The translations under genes were made by a program, and so were the position numbers. Below the pieces are notes generated by a model. The model saw nothing but the letters and a program-made list of their open reading frames with translations. It searched no databases and was not told the origin of the DNA. Below, in pieces: positions 7,919 through 15,557 of a stretch of DNA of 64,000 nucleotides. How positions within the stretch are numbered: position 1 is the first letter of the stretch; every line of letters starts with the position of its first letter. The DNA comes from a virus: positions 60,774-124,773 of IMG/VR virus record IMGVR_UViG_3300036792_000363. One strand, 5' to 3'.

Positions 7919-8680
7919 ATGACTCAAGGCCGTCTAGCTGACGCGGAACCGCGCGTCTGCGTCATCTGCGGGACCCGGTTCACGCCCGCCCGGCGAAAGC
8001 AGGAGGCCTGCCCGGCGTCCACCGGGCGCACCTGCGCAATCACGCTCTCCAACCAGAAGCGGAGCGGGACGCGCAGTGCCGCGGGCAAGTTCGACAAGCC
8101 CGGGGAACGCCTGTGCGACCGATGCGAGCGGCCTTACCAGCCAGCGCGATTCGACTCCCGGACCTGCGGGGCCGACTGCCCGGGAAGGCCTGACGAGATC
8201 CGCGTCTGCGCCAACCCCGACTGCGCCCTCCGCACTCCTGTCGTCACGCGTGTCGTGGATGGCCGGGAGCTGCGGCCGGGCGAGTACATCGTCAAAGGCG
8301 GCAACCGCGGAAAAGCCAGCCAGCGGTACTGCTCGAAGAAATGCCGGGACCATGTGGCCCGCATCCGCCAGGGACAGCGGTTCCGCCGGTACGACGGCCT
8401 GACCCGCGAGGAGTTCACCTCTGCAGGGGAGGAGCGCGGCTGGCGATGCGACATCTGCGGCCAGGTCCCGCTCCCGGACTCTCGGCGCATCATGCTCGAC
8501 GAGCTTCCGTATCTTGTCGTCGACCACTGCCACAGGTCAGGCGAGCGCCGCGGGCTGCTCTGCGGGCCGTGCAACACGGCCATCGGGCTCCTGGCTGACG
8601 ACCCTGACCGCGCTGCCGCGGCAGCGGCCTACCTCCGGCTGTGGCAAACCCCGGCGGCGGCATCACCGCGCGCCGTATAA
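7919..8680 (+). CDS. HNH endonuclease, endonuclease VII type (homing/mobile)
   Basis: 253 residues on the plus strand, opposite to its neighbours. ATG preceded by GGGAGG. It has three Cys-pair zinc motifs (CVICG, CDRCE and a C..C near 130-150) and a C-terminal recombination endonuclease VII core: CDICGQ, then DHCHRSGERRGLLC and GPCNTAIGLL. Such enzymes cleave DNA and are often free-standing homing endonucleases in phages. It sits with a winged-helix gene inside the capsid operon, which supports acquisition as a mobile gene. Confidence 0.85.
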   Translation: MTQGRLADAEPRVCVICGTRFTPARRKQEACPASTGRTCAITLSNQKRSGTRSAAGKFDKPGERLCDRCERPYQPARFDSRTCGADCPGRPDEIRVCANPDCALRTPVVTRVVDGRELRPGEYIVKGGNRGKASQRYCSKKCRDHVARIRQGQRFRRYDGLTREEFTSAGEERGWRCDICGQVPLPDSRRIMLDELPYLVVDHCHRSGERRGLLCGPCNTAIGLLADDPDRAAAAAAYLRLWQTPAAASPRAV

Positions 8681-8686
8681 GGGGGT

Positions 8687-9055
8687 ATGACCTACATGAC
8701 CTACCGCCGCGCCGGGGCCCTCGGGCAGACCCGCGTGCGGCTGACCCGAAGACGCCGCCGGATGCTGCTGGCGCTGCTGGCCGGGGCGGACAACATGCAC
8801 GCCGAGCGGCTGAGTGCGGCGGCCGGGGTGTGGTCGGGGACGGTGTACCCGTTCCTGGAGCACCTGGAGAAAGCCGGCTGGGTGGTCCGCCACCGCCGCC
8901 GGGTGTACCTGCGCGACGTCTACTGCTACGACCTCACCGACGAGGGCCGGGTGCACGCCGCGGGCGCGCTGCTGCTGGTCTTCCCCGGCAAAAGCGAGGC
9001 CCGGCCCGGGTTCGCAGCCCCGGGCCGGGCCTCAACTAGAAGCTTCAGAACATGA
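8687..9055 (+). CDS. PadR-like winged-helix transcription regulator
   Basis: 122 residues on the plus strand; ATG with AAGGGGGT upstream, a second ATG three codons in. The segment RRMLLALLAG...HAERLSAAAGVWSGTVYPFLEHLEKAGWV is a winged-helix/PadR pattern (recognition helix near 46-60), followed by a beta-wing RRRVYLRDVYCYDLTDEG. It follows the HNH gene by 6 nt. Its last codons run through a 15-bp hairpin that terminates the opposing decoration gene. Target unknown; it could regulate late genes or be passenger DNA. Confidence 0.7.
   Translation: MTYMTYRRAGALGQTRVRLTRRRRRMLLALLAGADNMHAERLSAAAGVWSGTVYPFLEHLEKAGWVVRHRRRVYLRDVYCYDLTDEGRVHAAGALLLVFPGKSEARPGFAAPGRASTRSFRT
8996..9033 (-). terminator. 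15-bp hairpin terminator
   Basis: Perfect 15-bp inverted repeat (GAGGCCCGGCCCGGG and its complement) with an 8-nt loop. On the minus strand it is followed by GCTTTT, so it terminates the decoration gene transcript; it also overlaps the 3' end of the plus-strand winged-helix gene. Confidence 0.85.
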
Positions 9056-9737
9056 AGGCGTTGACCCCGATGCCGGTGGGCACCGCGCCCGCGGCCGTCG
9101 GCGGCACCCCGTCCATCGGGCCGCCGGGGAACGGGGCGCCGAGCGAGGCCCCGGACACCGCGCCGCCCCACGGGACGTAGCGCGCCCCCAGCAGCGTCAG
9201 CGCCTGGCCGACGCCGGAGCCGACGCCGTTCTGCAGGATGTTGGTGGTGTCGGTGCCGGAGACCACGTTGCCGTTGAGGATGCCGCGGACCACCACGTTC
9301 CCGAGCGCGTCGACCGGGCCCTTGCCCGCCGGGCTGGGCGGGAACAGGCCGGTGGCGGCGCTGCCCGACAGCGTGATGCCGTCCGGGTTGACGTTGTTGG
9401 TGTTGGAGTTGTACGCGCTCAGGCTGGCCGAGCCGGGGCCGCCGGTGTCGCGCGCGTCGCGCAGCACCCCCACCGGGTTGGCGCGCCCGTCGGTGGCGGC
9501 CGCGTTGTAGGCGAAGTAGCGCCCGCTCGCCGTGTGCCGGGCGATGATGCAGCCGGTCGGCAGGACGCCCTGCCCGGCGGCCAGGGTGACCCCGCGCTGG
9601 GTGAACCCGGCGTAGGACAGCAGGAGTTCCTGGACGGCCTCGGCGTGGAACTCGTCGCCGTAGGGCTGCCCGTACTCATGGGTCGGCTTGCTGTAGCCGG
9701 GCGGGTAGTTGAACTCCACGCTGTCGTTGGCTGGCAT
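9045..9737 (-). CDS. Head decoration protein (lambda gpD-like)
   Basis: 230 residues. Composition and pattern (QELLLSYAGFTQRGVTLAAG near the N-terminus, GRYFAYNAAATDGRANPVGVL at about 72-92) match head decoration protein D families, which trimerise on the capsid surface. Longer than lambda D (110 aa), with a Gly/Pro-rich C-terminal part. ATG has AAGGAG 10 nt upstream. It lies between the protease and the capsid gene and is closed by a strong terminator. Confidence 0.8.
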   Translation of the reverse strand: MPANDSVEFNYPPGYSKPTHEYGQPYGDEFHAEAVQELLLSYAGFTQRGVTLAAGQGVLPTGCIIARHTASGRYFAYNAAATDGRANPVGVLRDARDTGGPGSASLSAYNSNTNNVNPDGITLSGSAATGLFPPSPAGKGPVDALGNVVVRGILNGNVVSGTDTTNILQNGVGSGVGQALTLLGARYVPWGGAVSGASLGAPFPGGPMDGVPPTAAGAVPTGIGVNAFMF

Positions 9738-9764
9738 TCCCGGTGCTCCTTGTGCTCGGCCCGG

Positions 9765-10883
9765 TTACTTCCGGGTGCCGTCCGGCGTGAAGAACTCGCT
9801 GTGCGTGGCGGTCAGGCGCGCCAGTTCCGCGTCGATGTCCTGCTCCTGCTTCTGCTCCCCGTCAGGCCCGCCGATGCCCTTCTGGTTGTTCAGCGCGACG
9901 TACGGGCTGCCGGCGGGGGCGAGGATGGCGTCCAGGCCGGGGCGGTTGGACAGCGCCATCTGGACGGCGACCTCGCGCGTCTTCGGCAGCAGCCGCCCGG
10001 CGGCGATGTACCCGTCCACCTCGGTGCCCGCGGCGGCCAGCTGCAGCTCGTCCACCTTGGTGCTCAGGCCCCGGTTGTCCGCGGCCAGCTCCACCACCGC
10101 GGCGGTCACGTCGGAGAGGGTCAGCTGCCCGTTGTCGGGGGCGGCCAGCTGCACGCCCGCGGCCTTGACCGCCTCGGTGAAGGCGGCGGTGAGCGCGGCG
10201 GCGTCCGGCCCGGCCGGGGGGACGGCGGCGGCCTGCAGGGCGGCGACGTCGATGCCGTGCTCCGTCTTGAGCTGCGCGAGCAGCTCTTCCTTGGTAAGCG
10301 GCACAGGGTCCTCCGGCGCGGCGGTGAGTACGACGACTTCGCCGTCACTATCGGCCGAGGCCGCCAGGACCTCCTTGTAGTCGTCCAGGCCGGTCACGTA
10401 CGGGCGGTTGGTGACCGCCACGTGCAGCAGCGTCGGCCCGGCCTTCTTCCCGGTGGAGCTGTCGGTGTAGTCGGTCGACAGGAACGCCGACGCCCCCAGG
10501 TAGGTCTTGCCGAACTTGTCGGCGTCCTGGCGCGCGTCGATGAGCGCGTACACCTTGTCCCCGCGCGAGCGGATGCCGACCACCTCGCCCAGGTTGGCGG
10601 CCGGGCCCTCGACGTGCTTGTTGTCGTCGTTGGCGAGCGGCACCTGCACGATGTCGCAGGTGCCCCTGGCGAAGTTGTCCTGCATCGCCGCCACGAACGC
10701 GTCGTCGATGTTGATCTTCGCCCCGGTCTTCGGGTGCAGCAGCGTGCCCTTGTTGAGGATGTGCTTCTCGAACAGCCGGCCCTGCACCCGGCGCTCGCGC
10801 GCCAGCGCCACCGGGACGTCGGCCACCGGCCGGAAGGTGTCCGCCCCCGCCGGGGCCGGGACGATGTAGCGCAGGTCATCCAT
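9765..10883 (-). CDS. Mu gpI-like capsid maturation protease / scaffold
   Basis: 372 residues. The N-terminal 160 residues resemble the Mu-type prohead protease family (LLHPKTGAKINIDDAF at about 51-66, SRGDKVYALID at about 105-115, GASAFLSTDYTD). The remainder is helical, Ala/Glu/Lys-rich and Gln-rich, as expected for the scaffold part cleaved during head maturation. The ATG is preceded at exactly 14 nt by CCGATTAACGGCGC; the TAA inside that element is the stop of the upstream gene. Confidence 0.8.
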   Translation of the reverse strand: MDDLRYIVPAPAGADTFRPVADVPVALARERRVQGRLFEKHILNKGTLLHPKTGAKINIDDAFVAAMQDNFARGTCDIVQVPLANDDNKHVEGPAANLGEVVGIRSRGDKVYALIDARQDADKFGKTYLGASAFLSTDYTDSSTGKKAGPTLLHVAVTNRPYVTGLDDYKEVLAASADSDGEVVVLTAAPEDPVPLTKEELLAQLKTEHGIDVAALQAAAVPPAGPDAAALTAAFTEAVKAAGVQLAAPDNGQLTLSDVTAAVVELAADNRGLSTKVDELQLAAAGTEVDGYIAAGRLLPKTREVAVQMALSNRPGLDAILAPAGSPYVALNNQKGIGGPDGEQKQEQDIDAELARLTATHSEFFTPDGTRK

Positions 10884-10897
10884 GCGCCGTTAATCGG
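10884..10897 (-). promoter_or_regulatory. CCGATTA element, leaderless spacing
   Basis: CCGATTAACGGCGC abuts the protease ATG; its TAA doubles as the stop codon of the preceding small gene. Confidence 0.5.
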
Positions 10898-11018
10898 ATG
10901 ACGGCTCCCGGTTCACCGGCAGCGGGCACGCGCTGAGCAGGCGCAGGAAGTCGAAATCGGGCTCCAGGGTGTACCCGGGCTCCCCGTCGTCGCCCGGCCA
11001 TTCCCTGGTGAACGTCAC
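10890..11018 (-). CDS. Small unrecognised protein, 42 aa
   Basis: 42 residues from a GTG overlapping the upstream stop (GTGA), with GGAGG 7 nt before. Acidic-aromatic, no domain recognised. Sits between a 73-aa helical protein and the protease in the head operon. Confidence 0.65.
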   Translation of the reverse strand: MTFTREWPGDDGEPGYTLEPDFDFLRLLSACPLPVNREPSSD

Positions 11019-11236
11019 CGCCCGGCCTCCCCGACCGCGACGGCGGCCTGCTTCAGCAGCTCCGCCGCCTGGGCGACCTTCCCCAGGCGGGCCAGGGCCT
11101 CCGCCCGGGCCACCAGGTCCTCCGCCTCCGCCAGCCCGAGCCCCGCCAGCCGCCGCCTCATGTCGGACAGCATGGCGGCCACCTGGTCCCCCGGCAGCGC
11201 CGTCACCCCGTGACGGCGGCTGAACGTTCCCGGCAT
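11015..11236 (-). CDS. Small helical protein, 73 aa
   Basis: 73 residues; ATG with AGGAGGGG 6 nt upstream. Mostly helical and Ala/Leu/Glu-rich (MLSDMRRRLAGLGLAEAEDL), compatible with a short coiled coil. First gene of the small run before the protease. The palindromic promoter at 11248-11265 lies just upstream, divergent between this gene and the plus-strand 38-aa gene. Function unknown. Confidence 0.7.
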   Translation of the reverse strand: MPGTFSRRHGVTALPGDQVAAMLSDMRRRLAGLGLAEAEDLVARAEALARLGKVAQAAELLKQAAVAVGEAGR

Positions 11237-11247
11237 GGACCCCTCCT

Positions 11248-11279
11248 GCTTGACTTGAGTCTAGTATTTCGGGCAGTAT
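11248..11279 (+). promoter_or_regulatory. Palindrome GCTTGAC-N4-GTCTAGT with sigma-70-like promoter
   Basis: GCTTGAC-TTGA-GTCTAGT is a variant of the perfect palindrome found at three other places. The embedded TTGACT (11250-11255) is followed after 18 nt by CAGTAT (a weak minus-10), pointing to the plus-strand gene at 11326. Confidence 0.5.
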
Positions 11280-11325
11280 GGGCCTCGGCAACCAATAGCG
11301 CAATTTCTACCGCAGGAGGCTACGC

Positions 11326-11442
11326 ATGGGACCATCATTCGCCAACGGGCCGAGCGACGGCAAGCCGCGCGAGGTGGCGGCGTCCGAGACCACCTTCTGG
11401 CACTTCGCCCACGGCACCAACCCGGGGGTCTACGCCAGCTAG
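11326..11442 (+). CDS. Plus-strand small protein, 38 aa
   Basis: 38 residues; ATG with CAGGAGG 7 nt upstream, about 45 nt downstream of a sigma-70-like promoter inside the shared palindrome. The peptide is soluble (WHFAHGTNPGVYAS at its end) and unrecognised. It points against the head operon, and its stop codon overlaps the stop of the opposing 47-aa gene (TAG against CTA). Good ribosome site plus regulated promoter suggest an early, possibly regulatory peptide. Confidence 0.7.
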   Translation: MGPSFANGPSDGKPREVAASETTFWHFAHGTNPGVYAS

Positions 11443-11582
11443 GCTGATTCAGCCTCATCATGCGGCGGGGAGTCCACCACGGGCTCCCCGCCGTTGTCGT
11501 CCCCGGGCAGGGCGGCCTCCTCCGGCGCCCTGGCGGGCGGCGTCACCCAGGCCGGCTCGCGCAGCGTCCACTCGGAATCCAC
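11439..11582 (-). CDS. Small unrecognised protein, 47 aa
   Basis: 47 residues from a GTG. Its start is supported by ACGATTAGCCCGGC exactly 14 nt upstream, the late-type element; the TAG in that element is the stop of the preceding gene. Acidic and Pro-rich. Convergent with the plus-strand 38-aa gene, sharing stop-codon bases. Confidence 0.6.
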   Translation of the reverse strand: MDSEWTLREPAWVTPPARAPEEAALPGDDNGGEPVVDSPPHDEAESA

Positions 11583-11596
11583 GCCGGGCTAATCGT
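11583..11596 (-). promoter_or_regulatory. ACGATTA element, leaderless spacing
   Basis: ACGATTAGCCCGGC abuts the GTG at 11582. Confidence 0.45.
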
Positions 11597-11816
11597 GCTC
11601 GGCCAGGCCGGGGATCTGCGCCAGCACCGCCGCGGCCGCCTCCAGGTCCTCCGGGCTGCCCGACACCACCAGGCCGCCGTCGCGCATCGACGCGACGTCC
11701 AGCGGCCCGTAGGCGTAGCTCACCGGGTGGGTGCGGGCGTACTCGAACAGGTTGATGACCGCCAGCGCGTAGGAGAGGGTGCTGTCCCCGAACCACTGGC
11801 GTGTCTGGTCAGCCAC
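11589..11816 (-). CDS. Small unrecognised protein, 75 aa
   Basis: 75 residues from a GTG overlapping the end of the MuF gene by 8 nt, with GGGGGA just upstream. Mixed alpha/beta pattern; no domain recognised. The position after MuF suggests a head-assembly accessory protein. Confidence 0.7.
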   Translation of the reverse strand: MADQTRQWFGDSTLSYALAVINLFEYARTHPVSYAYGPLDVASMRDGGLVVSGSPEDLEAAAAVLAQIPGLAEHD

Positions 11817-12810
11817 TTCCCCCTGCCAGTCTCTTCAGTACCAGGTCCAGCTGGTGGGCCGCGGCCTGCAGGAACGCCAGGTCGGCCTGGTAGGCCTCCT
11901 CCGGCATGTCCCTGACGTCCTCCGCCGACACGAACCCGGCCGGCTCGGCGGGGGTCACGACGGCGGCCGCCCCTCCGGCCCGGACGATCTCCAGCCAGCA
12001 CCGGCAGAACGGGTGGAGGAGAGGGCCCTGCAGCTGCCCGTGGTACAGGCGGGGCGGGTGCGTGTAGATGATACGCGCGCCCGTCGGCAGGCCGTACCTG
12101 CGCTCCCCCGCCGGGGTGGCCACCCTGCGCTCGGTCCGCTGCGGCAGCGCCACCGCGGTGCCCAGGTAGGGGGCGAAGCTCTCGCGCAGGCCAATCGTCA
12201 CCCCGTTCAGGCGCCGGCACCAGACGCAGCAGGACGGGCTCTCCACGTGCGCCCGCCAGCGCTTCATCAGCCGCTCGCCCCGCGCCTCGCGGGCGTAGGC
12301 ATCCGCCAGCGTCGCCGCGGTGCCTCCGTGGCCCGCCGCCACGCTGGCCGTCATCCGCGCGCGCAGCGCCGCCTTCCGGGCCCAGGCGAGGATCGCGTCC
12401 CGCACCGCGGTGCCGCGCTCCTCCGCCGCCCGGGCCGACGGGTGGTCCCCCGGCTGGGTGACGCCGCGGACGAACCGGGCCGGGCCGACCGACGCGTGCG
12501 CGGTGCGCGTCAGCCCGCGCAGGTGGGGCAGGGCGTCGAAGATCCGGTCGACGTCGGCCAGCAGGTGGCCCAGCGTGGCGTCCTCGCCCGAGCCCCCGGC
12601 GTCGTACCAGGCCTGGCGGACCGCCTCCTCGGCCGCGGAGCGCGCCGTCTCCAGAGCCCCCGACAGCACCGCGTCGACGTCGGGCCGGGCCAGCATCGCG
12701 TCGGCCGACCCGAGCGGGTTGACCCGGGTGACCAGGGCGAGGTACCCGGCCGCCTCGGCCATGGCCGTGGTGATGGCGTCGGCCAGCTGGCGCTCCGCTG
12801 CCTCAGCCAT
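11809..12810 (-). CDS. MuF/SPP1 gp7-like minor head protein
   Basis: 333 residues. The N-terminal 140 residues are helical. The C-terminal part has the MuF signature: CCVWCRRLNG (about 200-209), HPPRLYHGQ and HPFCRCWLE (about 264-272), giving a Cys/His zinc cluster. MuF proteins sit inside the head near the portal and assist genome packaging or ejection. ATG overlaps the upstream stop. Neighbours (portal upstream, protease downstream) agree with the canonical order. Confidence 0.85.
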   Translation of the reverse strand: MAEAAERQLADAITTAMAEAAGYLALVTRVNPLGSADAMLARPDVDAVLSGALETARSAAEEAVRQAWYDAGGSGEDATLGHLLADVDRIFDALPHLRGLTRTAHASVGPARFVRGVTQPGDHPSARAAEERGTAVRDAILAWARKAALRARMTASVAAGHGGTAATLADAYAREARGERLMKRWRAHVESPSCCVWCRRLNGVTIGLRESFAPYLGTAVALPQRTERRVATPAGERRYGLPTGARIIYTHPPRLYHGQLQGPLLHPFCRCWLEIVRAGGAAAVVTPAEPAGFVSAEDVRDMPEEAYQADLAFLQAAAHQLDLVLKRLAGGSG

Positions 12811-13288
12811 GTAACTCGGGGTTCAGCTCGCCCCGGAACGACGTGCGGCGGTCCTCCGCGGTGGAGACCACCGTGACCAGGTAGGGGTCCCATCCCGGCT
12901 TGTGCACGGGCGCGTACGGGCGGGCGAGGATCTCGGCCTCCTCCCCGGCGCGCGCGAACGCGAAGTCCTCCATCCGCTCGTGGGTGTCGACGTCGCCCAG
13001 CCGCTCGAACAGCCAGCGGGTCCACGAGTCCCGGTTGTAGGTGGCGGCCGGCACCGCGAAGTAGTGGTTGACGGCGATCACGCGCTCGGGGTGGTAGGTG
13101 TCGCGCCCGCACCGCTGCACCACCAGCGTCATCCCGCGCGCCTCCCCGGTGTGGCGGCCCGGCTTGTCCCGCTGCAGGTCGTCGTCCAGCCAGACCAGCC
13201 AGCCGAGGTCCCGGCGGTAGCGCAGGCGCTCGACCAGATCGGCCAGTTCGATCGGGTACGGCGCGGTCTGGCTCATCATCTCGGTCAC
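12803..13288 (-). CDS. Unrecognised head-operon protein, 161 aa
   Basis: 161 residues from a GTG that overlaps the upstream stop (GTGA) and lies exactly 14 nt after CCGATTTCCGGTCG; two later ATG codons are alternatives. Rich in Trp, Tyr and Arg (LGWLVWLDDDLQRDKPGRHTG), single-domain appearance, no family recognised. Lies between the portal-associated gene and MuF. Confidence 0.7.
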   Translation of the reverse strand: MTEMMSQTAPYPIELADLVERLRYRRDLGWLVWLDDDLQRDKPGRHTGEARGMTLVVQRCGRDTYHPERVIAVNHYFAVPAATYNRDSWTRWLFERLGDVDTHERMEDFAFARAGEEAEILARPYAPVHKPGWDPYLVTVVSTAEDRRTSFRGELNPELHG

Positions 13289-13578
13289 CGACCGGAAATC
13301 GGCGGGCGGGGCGGCTGCGCGGGCGGCAGCATGCCCGGCGCCTGCCCGGTCGGGTTCAGGTGCTGGTAGGCGTGACCGGAGATGGCGTCGCCGGGCAGCG
13401 TCGCCAGGTACCCGCCCAGCCCCGGGTAGACGGCCGCCGCGCCGGCGGGGGCGGGGCCCGGCGGGGCGGGAGCCGGGGCGGCCTGCGGCGGCCCCGCCAG
13501 CTCCAGCGCCCGCCCCGCGCTGATCTCCTCCACCAGGTCGCGGGCGAGCGCCATCAGCGCCTCGTGCGGCCCGCTCAC
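13285..13578 (-). CDS. Small Pro/Ala-rich protein, 97 aa
   Basis: 97 residues from a GTG overlapping the portal stop (GTGA). The first 30 residues form an amphipathic helix; the rest is Pro/Ala-rich and disordered. No family recognised. Probably translated together with the portal. Confidence 0.65.
   Translation of the reverse strand: MSGPHEALMALARDLVEEISAGRALELAGPPQAAPAPAPPGPAPAGAAAVYPGLGGYLATLPGDAISGHAYQHLNPTGQAPGMLPPAQPPRPPISGR
13289..13302 (-). promoter_or_regulatory. GCCGATTT element inside upstream coding sequence
   Basis: CCGATTTCCGGTCG lies within the last codons of the preceding gene yet keeps the exact 14-nt spacing to the GTG at 13288. Confidence 0.4.
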
Positions 13579-15182
13579 GACCCGCCCAGCCCGTTCCCCT
13601 TGGGCCCGGCGCTGATGGCGCTGCCGCCGGAGGCCGACGTGCCGGTGGCCTGCGTGCCGACCGGCACCTTGATGTGGATGGCGGGCGGCTGGCGCGACCC
13701 GGACGGGCTGCCCGCCCCCGTCGGAGGCTGCTGCTGGGCCTGCTGCGCGGCGGCCTTCGCCTGCTGCGCCATCTGGCGCTGCATCGTCTTCGCCTGCTGC
13801 TCGCGCTGCTCCTGGATCGTGTCGTAGTCCAGGTCGAAGCCGAAGTCCTGGGCCATCCGCTCCTCAAGCGCCAGCATGAACTCGGGGGTGACGTTCGCCT
13901 GCGGGCCGGCCTGGGACAGCTTGTCGAACGTGTCCTGGATCGCGCCCTTCTGCTCCTTGGTGAGCGGGCCCCACTTGAACTGCGGGTACTTCTGCGAGCC
14001 GAAATTCCAGTCGACGAACCGCGGGAAGATGTGGTCGTTGATGATCTGCGCCATCTCCTCCAGGATGCCCTCAAGCATCAGGAAGAAGGTGACGTCATCC
14101 TGCTGGCCGAAGTCGACCATCCGCGAGTCGCCCTGGCCGCCGCCGGTCGAGTCGTCGAACCACTGGGCCAGCACCGACTTGGACATCTGGCTGTTGTGGT
14201 GGTTGATCAGGCCCAGGAAGTCGAACCGCCCGGCCGCCTCGTTGAGCGTCTGCACGGTCCAGTCGGCGGTGGGCACCGCGATGTACTGGGCGAGGCCGAG
14301 CTGGGCGAGCGCGCGGATGAAGTTGCTCTTGTCCTCGGCCGGGGCGTTCGGCACCATCGTGCCCACCCGCAGGCCCACCGCCGCCCGCTGCGCGGCCAGG
14401 TGGGCGATGTAGTAGAGCTTCTCCTTCTTGTCGTAGTGGTAGAAGGCGCTCTCGAACATCGAGACCCCGTAGAACGGCCGCTCCGCCTCCTCGTGGGCGT
14501 AGTAGAGCGCCGTCTCCTTGGCGATCTTCACGTCGATGGTGCGGCCCTGGAAGAACGTCCGCTGCCGGAACCCGTTGAACTCGCCCTGCCCGTCGAGCAG
14601 GAAGGTGAGGGTCTCGCTCGGCCGCCAGTCGAGCTTGCGGAGCGTGTACTTGCCCTTGTTCGGCCCCGTGTCGGGCTGCCAGTACACCATCTCCCAGGCG
14701 GAGAACCCGTTGAACAGGGCCAGCAGCATCTGCTTGACGAACCGGTCGAAGCTGTGGGTCATGCCCCCCTGCGAGCGCGGCGCGAACAGCAGGTCCTTGC
14801 AGAACCTCGCCTCCTCCACCCCGCCGGTCACGCCGTCGGCCGGCACCACGTCCGCGTTCTTCATCGCCGCCAGCAGCGGCTTGGTCAGCAGCCGGTACAG
14901 CGCCCGCGCCTGGCCGTCCCGGCGGCGCATGGTGACCAGCTGGCGGATCGAAACCGGGTCGTCCCTGAAGACTTCCCAGCTGTCGCGGTACGGGGTGGCG
15001 AACGGGAGGAAGTACGGGACGCCGGTGGCGAAGTTGAGCGCCTCGTCGGGCGGCTGGACCAGCTCCTGGTCGTCGGCCAGGCGGTAGCCCTCCTGGCCGT
15101 AGCCCTGGGTGGAGACGCCCATCCCGCCGGGCGGGGCCATGCTGGAGGGTGAGCTGCCCTGCCCGCCGCCTGGAGTGGTCAC
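13575..15182 (-). CDS. Portal protein (DUF935 / Mu gp29-like)
   Basis: 535 residues from a GTG. Domain pattern is that of Mu gp29-type portals: LLTKPLLAAMKNADVVPADG near the N-terminus, FNGFSAWEMVYW (about 158-169), long central helices, and SQKYPQFKWGPLTKEQKG around residue 395. The C-terminal 100 residues are Gln/Ala/Ser/Gly-rich. The start lies 14 nt after CCGATTAGAACGGT. Forms the ring through which DNA enters and leaves the head. Unusually, the terminase is about 9 kb away across the tRNA array. Confidence 0.88.
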   Translation of the reverse strand: MTTPGGGQGSSPSSMAPPGGMGVSTQGYGQEGYRLADDQELVQPPDEALNFATGVPYFLPFATPYRDSWEVFRDDPVSIRQLVTMRRRDGQARALYRLLTKPLLAAMKNADVVPADGVTGGVEEARFCKDLLFAPRSQGGMTHSFDRFVKQMLLALFNGFSAWEMVYWQPDTGPNKGKYTLRKLDWRPSETLTFLLDGQGEFNGFRQRTFFQGRTIDVKIAKETALYYAHEEAERPFYGVSMFESAFYHYDKKEKLYYIAHLAAQRAAVGLRVGTMVPNAPAEDKSNFIRALAQLGLAQYIAVPTADWTVQTLNEAAGRFDFLGLINHHNSQMSKSVLAQWFDDSTGGGQGDSRMVDFGQQDDVTFFLMLEGILEEMAQIINDHIFPRFVDWNFGSQKYPQFKWGPLTKEQKGAIQDTFDKLSQAGPQANVTPEFMLALEERMAQDFGFDLDYDTIQEQREQQAKTMQRQMAQQAKAAAQQAQQQPPTGAGSPSGSRQPPAIHIKVPVGTQATGTSASGGSAISAGPKGNGLGGS

Positions 15183-15196
15183 ACCGTTCTAATCGG
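15183..15196 (-). promoter_or_regulatory. CCGATTA element, leaderless spacing
   Basis: CCGATTAGAACGGT abuts the portal GTG; GTAGC lies just upstream, as at several other sites. Confidence 0.5.
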
Positions 15197-15198
15197 GG

Positions 15199-15528
15199 CT
15201 ACGCTCCGCCCGCGGGCTTGGCCCGGGGGCCTCGGCCCGGCCCGGCGTGCTTCTCCTCGTCGTCCGGCTTGTCGTCCCCGGCCGGGGCGTCGATGATGCC
15301 GGCCAGGTTGGCCGCGGTCACGAACAGGTGGCGGCCGTCGTGCCCCTTCACCTGCAGGCCGATGAAGTTGCCCGCCTCGACCGCCAGCGTCACCTCGCTG
15401 CTGGGGACGCGGACCTCCTCGACCCCGCCCACCGGCTTGATGAGGGTGACGACGACATCGCCCTGCTGCGCGCCGGGGGCGTTGCCGGCCTCGGCCATGA
15501 ACTTGTGCCACATCGGCTGAAGATGCAT
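15199..15528 (-). CDS. Unrecognised small protein, 109 aa
   Basis: 109 residues. Beta-rich core (DVVVTLIKPVGG, VTLAVEAGNFIGLQV) and a charged C-terminal tail. The start is set by GCCGATTACGCCGGC directly upstream. First minus-strand gene after the tRNA array, so its element is probably the start of the portal/MuF transcript. No function assigned. Confidence 0.7.
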   Translation of the reverse strand: MHLQPMWHKFMAEAGNAPGAQQGDVVVTLIKPVGGVEEVRVPSSEVTLAVEAGNFIGLQVKGHDGRHLFVTAANLAGIIDAPAGDDKPDDEEKHAGPGRGPRAKPAGGA

Positions 15529-15542
15529 GCCGGCGTAATCGG
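15529..15542 (-). promoter_or_regulatory. GCCGATTA element at the head of the portal transcript
   Basis: CCGATTACGCCGGC, with a preceding G giving GCCGATTA, abuts the ATG at 15528. It is 7/8 identical to the sigma-28 minus-10 consensus. Confidence 0.55.
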
Positions 15543-15557
15543 CTCCGCTACGCTGCC

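Noticed and set aside
11463-11493. Hairpin CGGCGGGGAG/CTCCCCGCCG as terminator of the 38-aa gene
   Set aside because: It lies in the coding sequence of the opposing 47-aa gene and has no U-tract on the plus strand; could be incidental.
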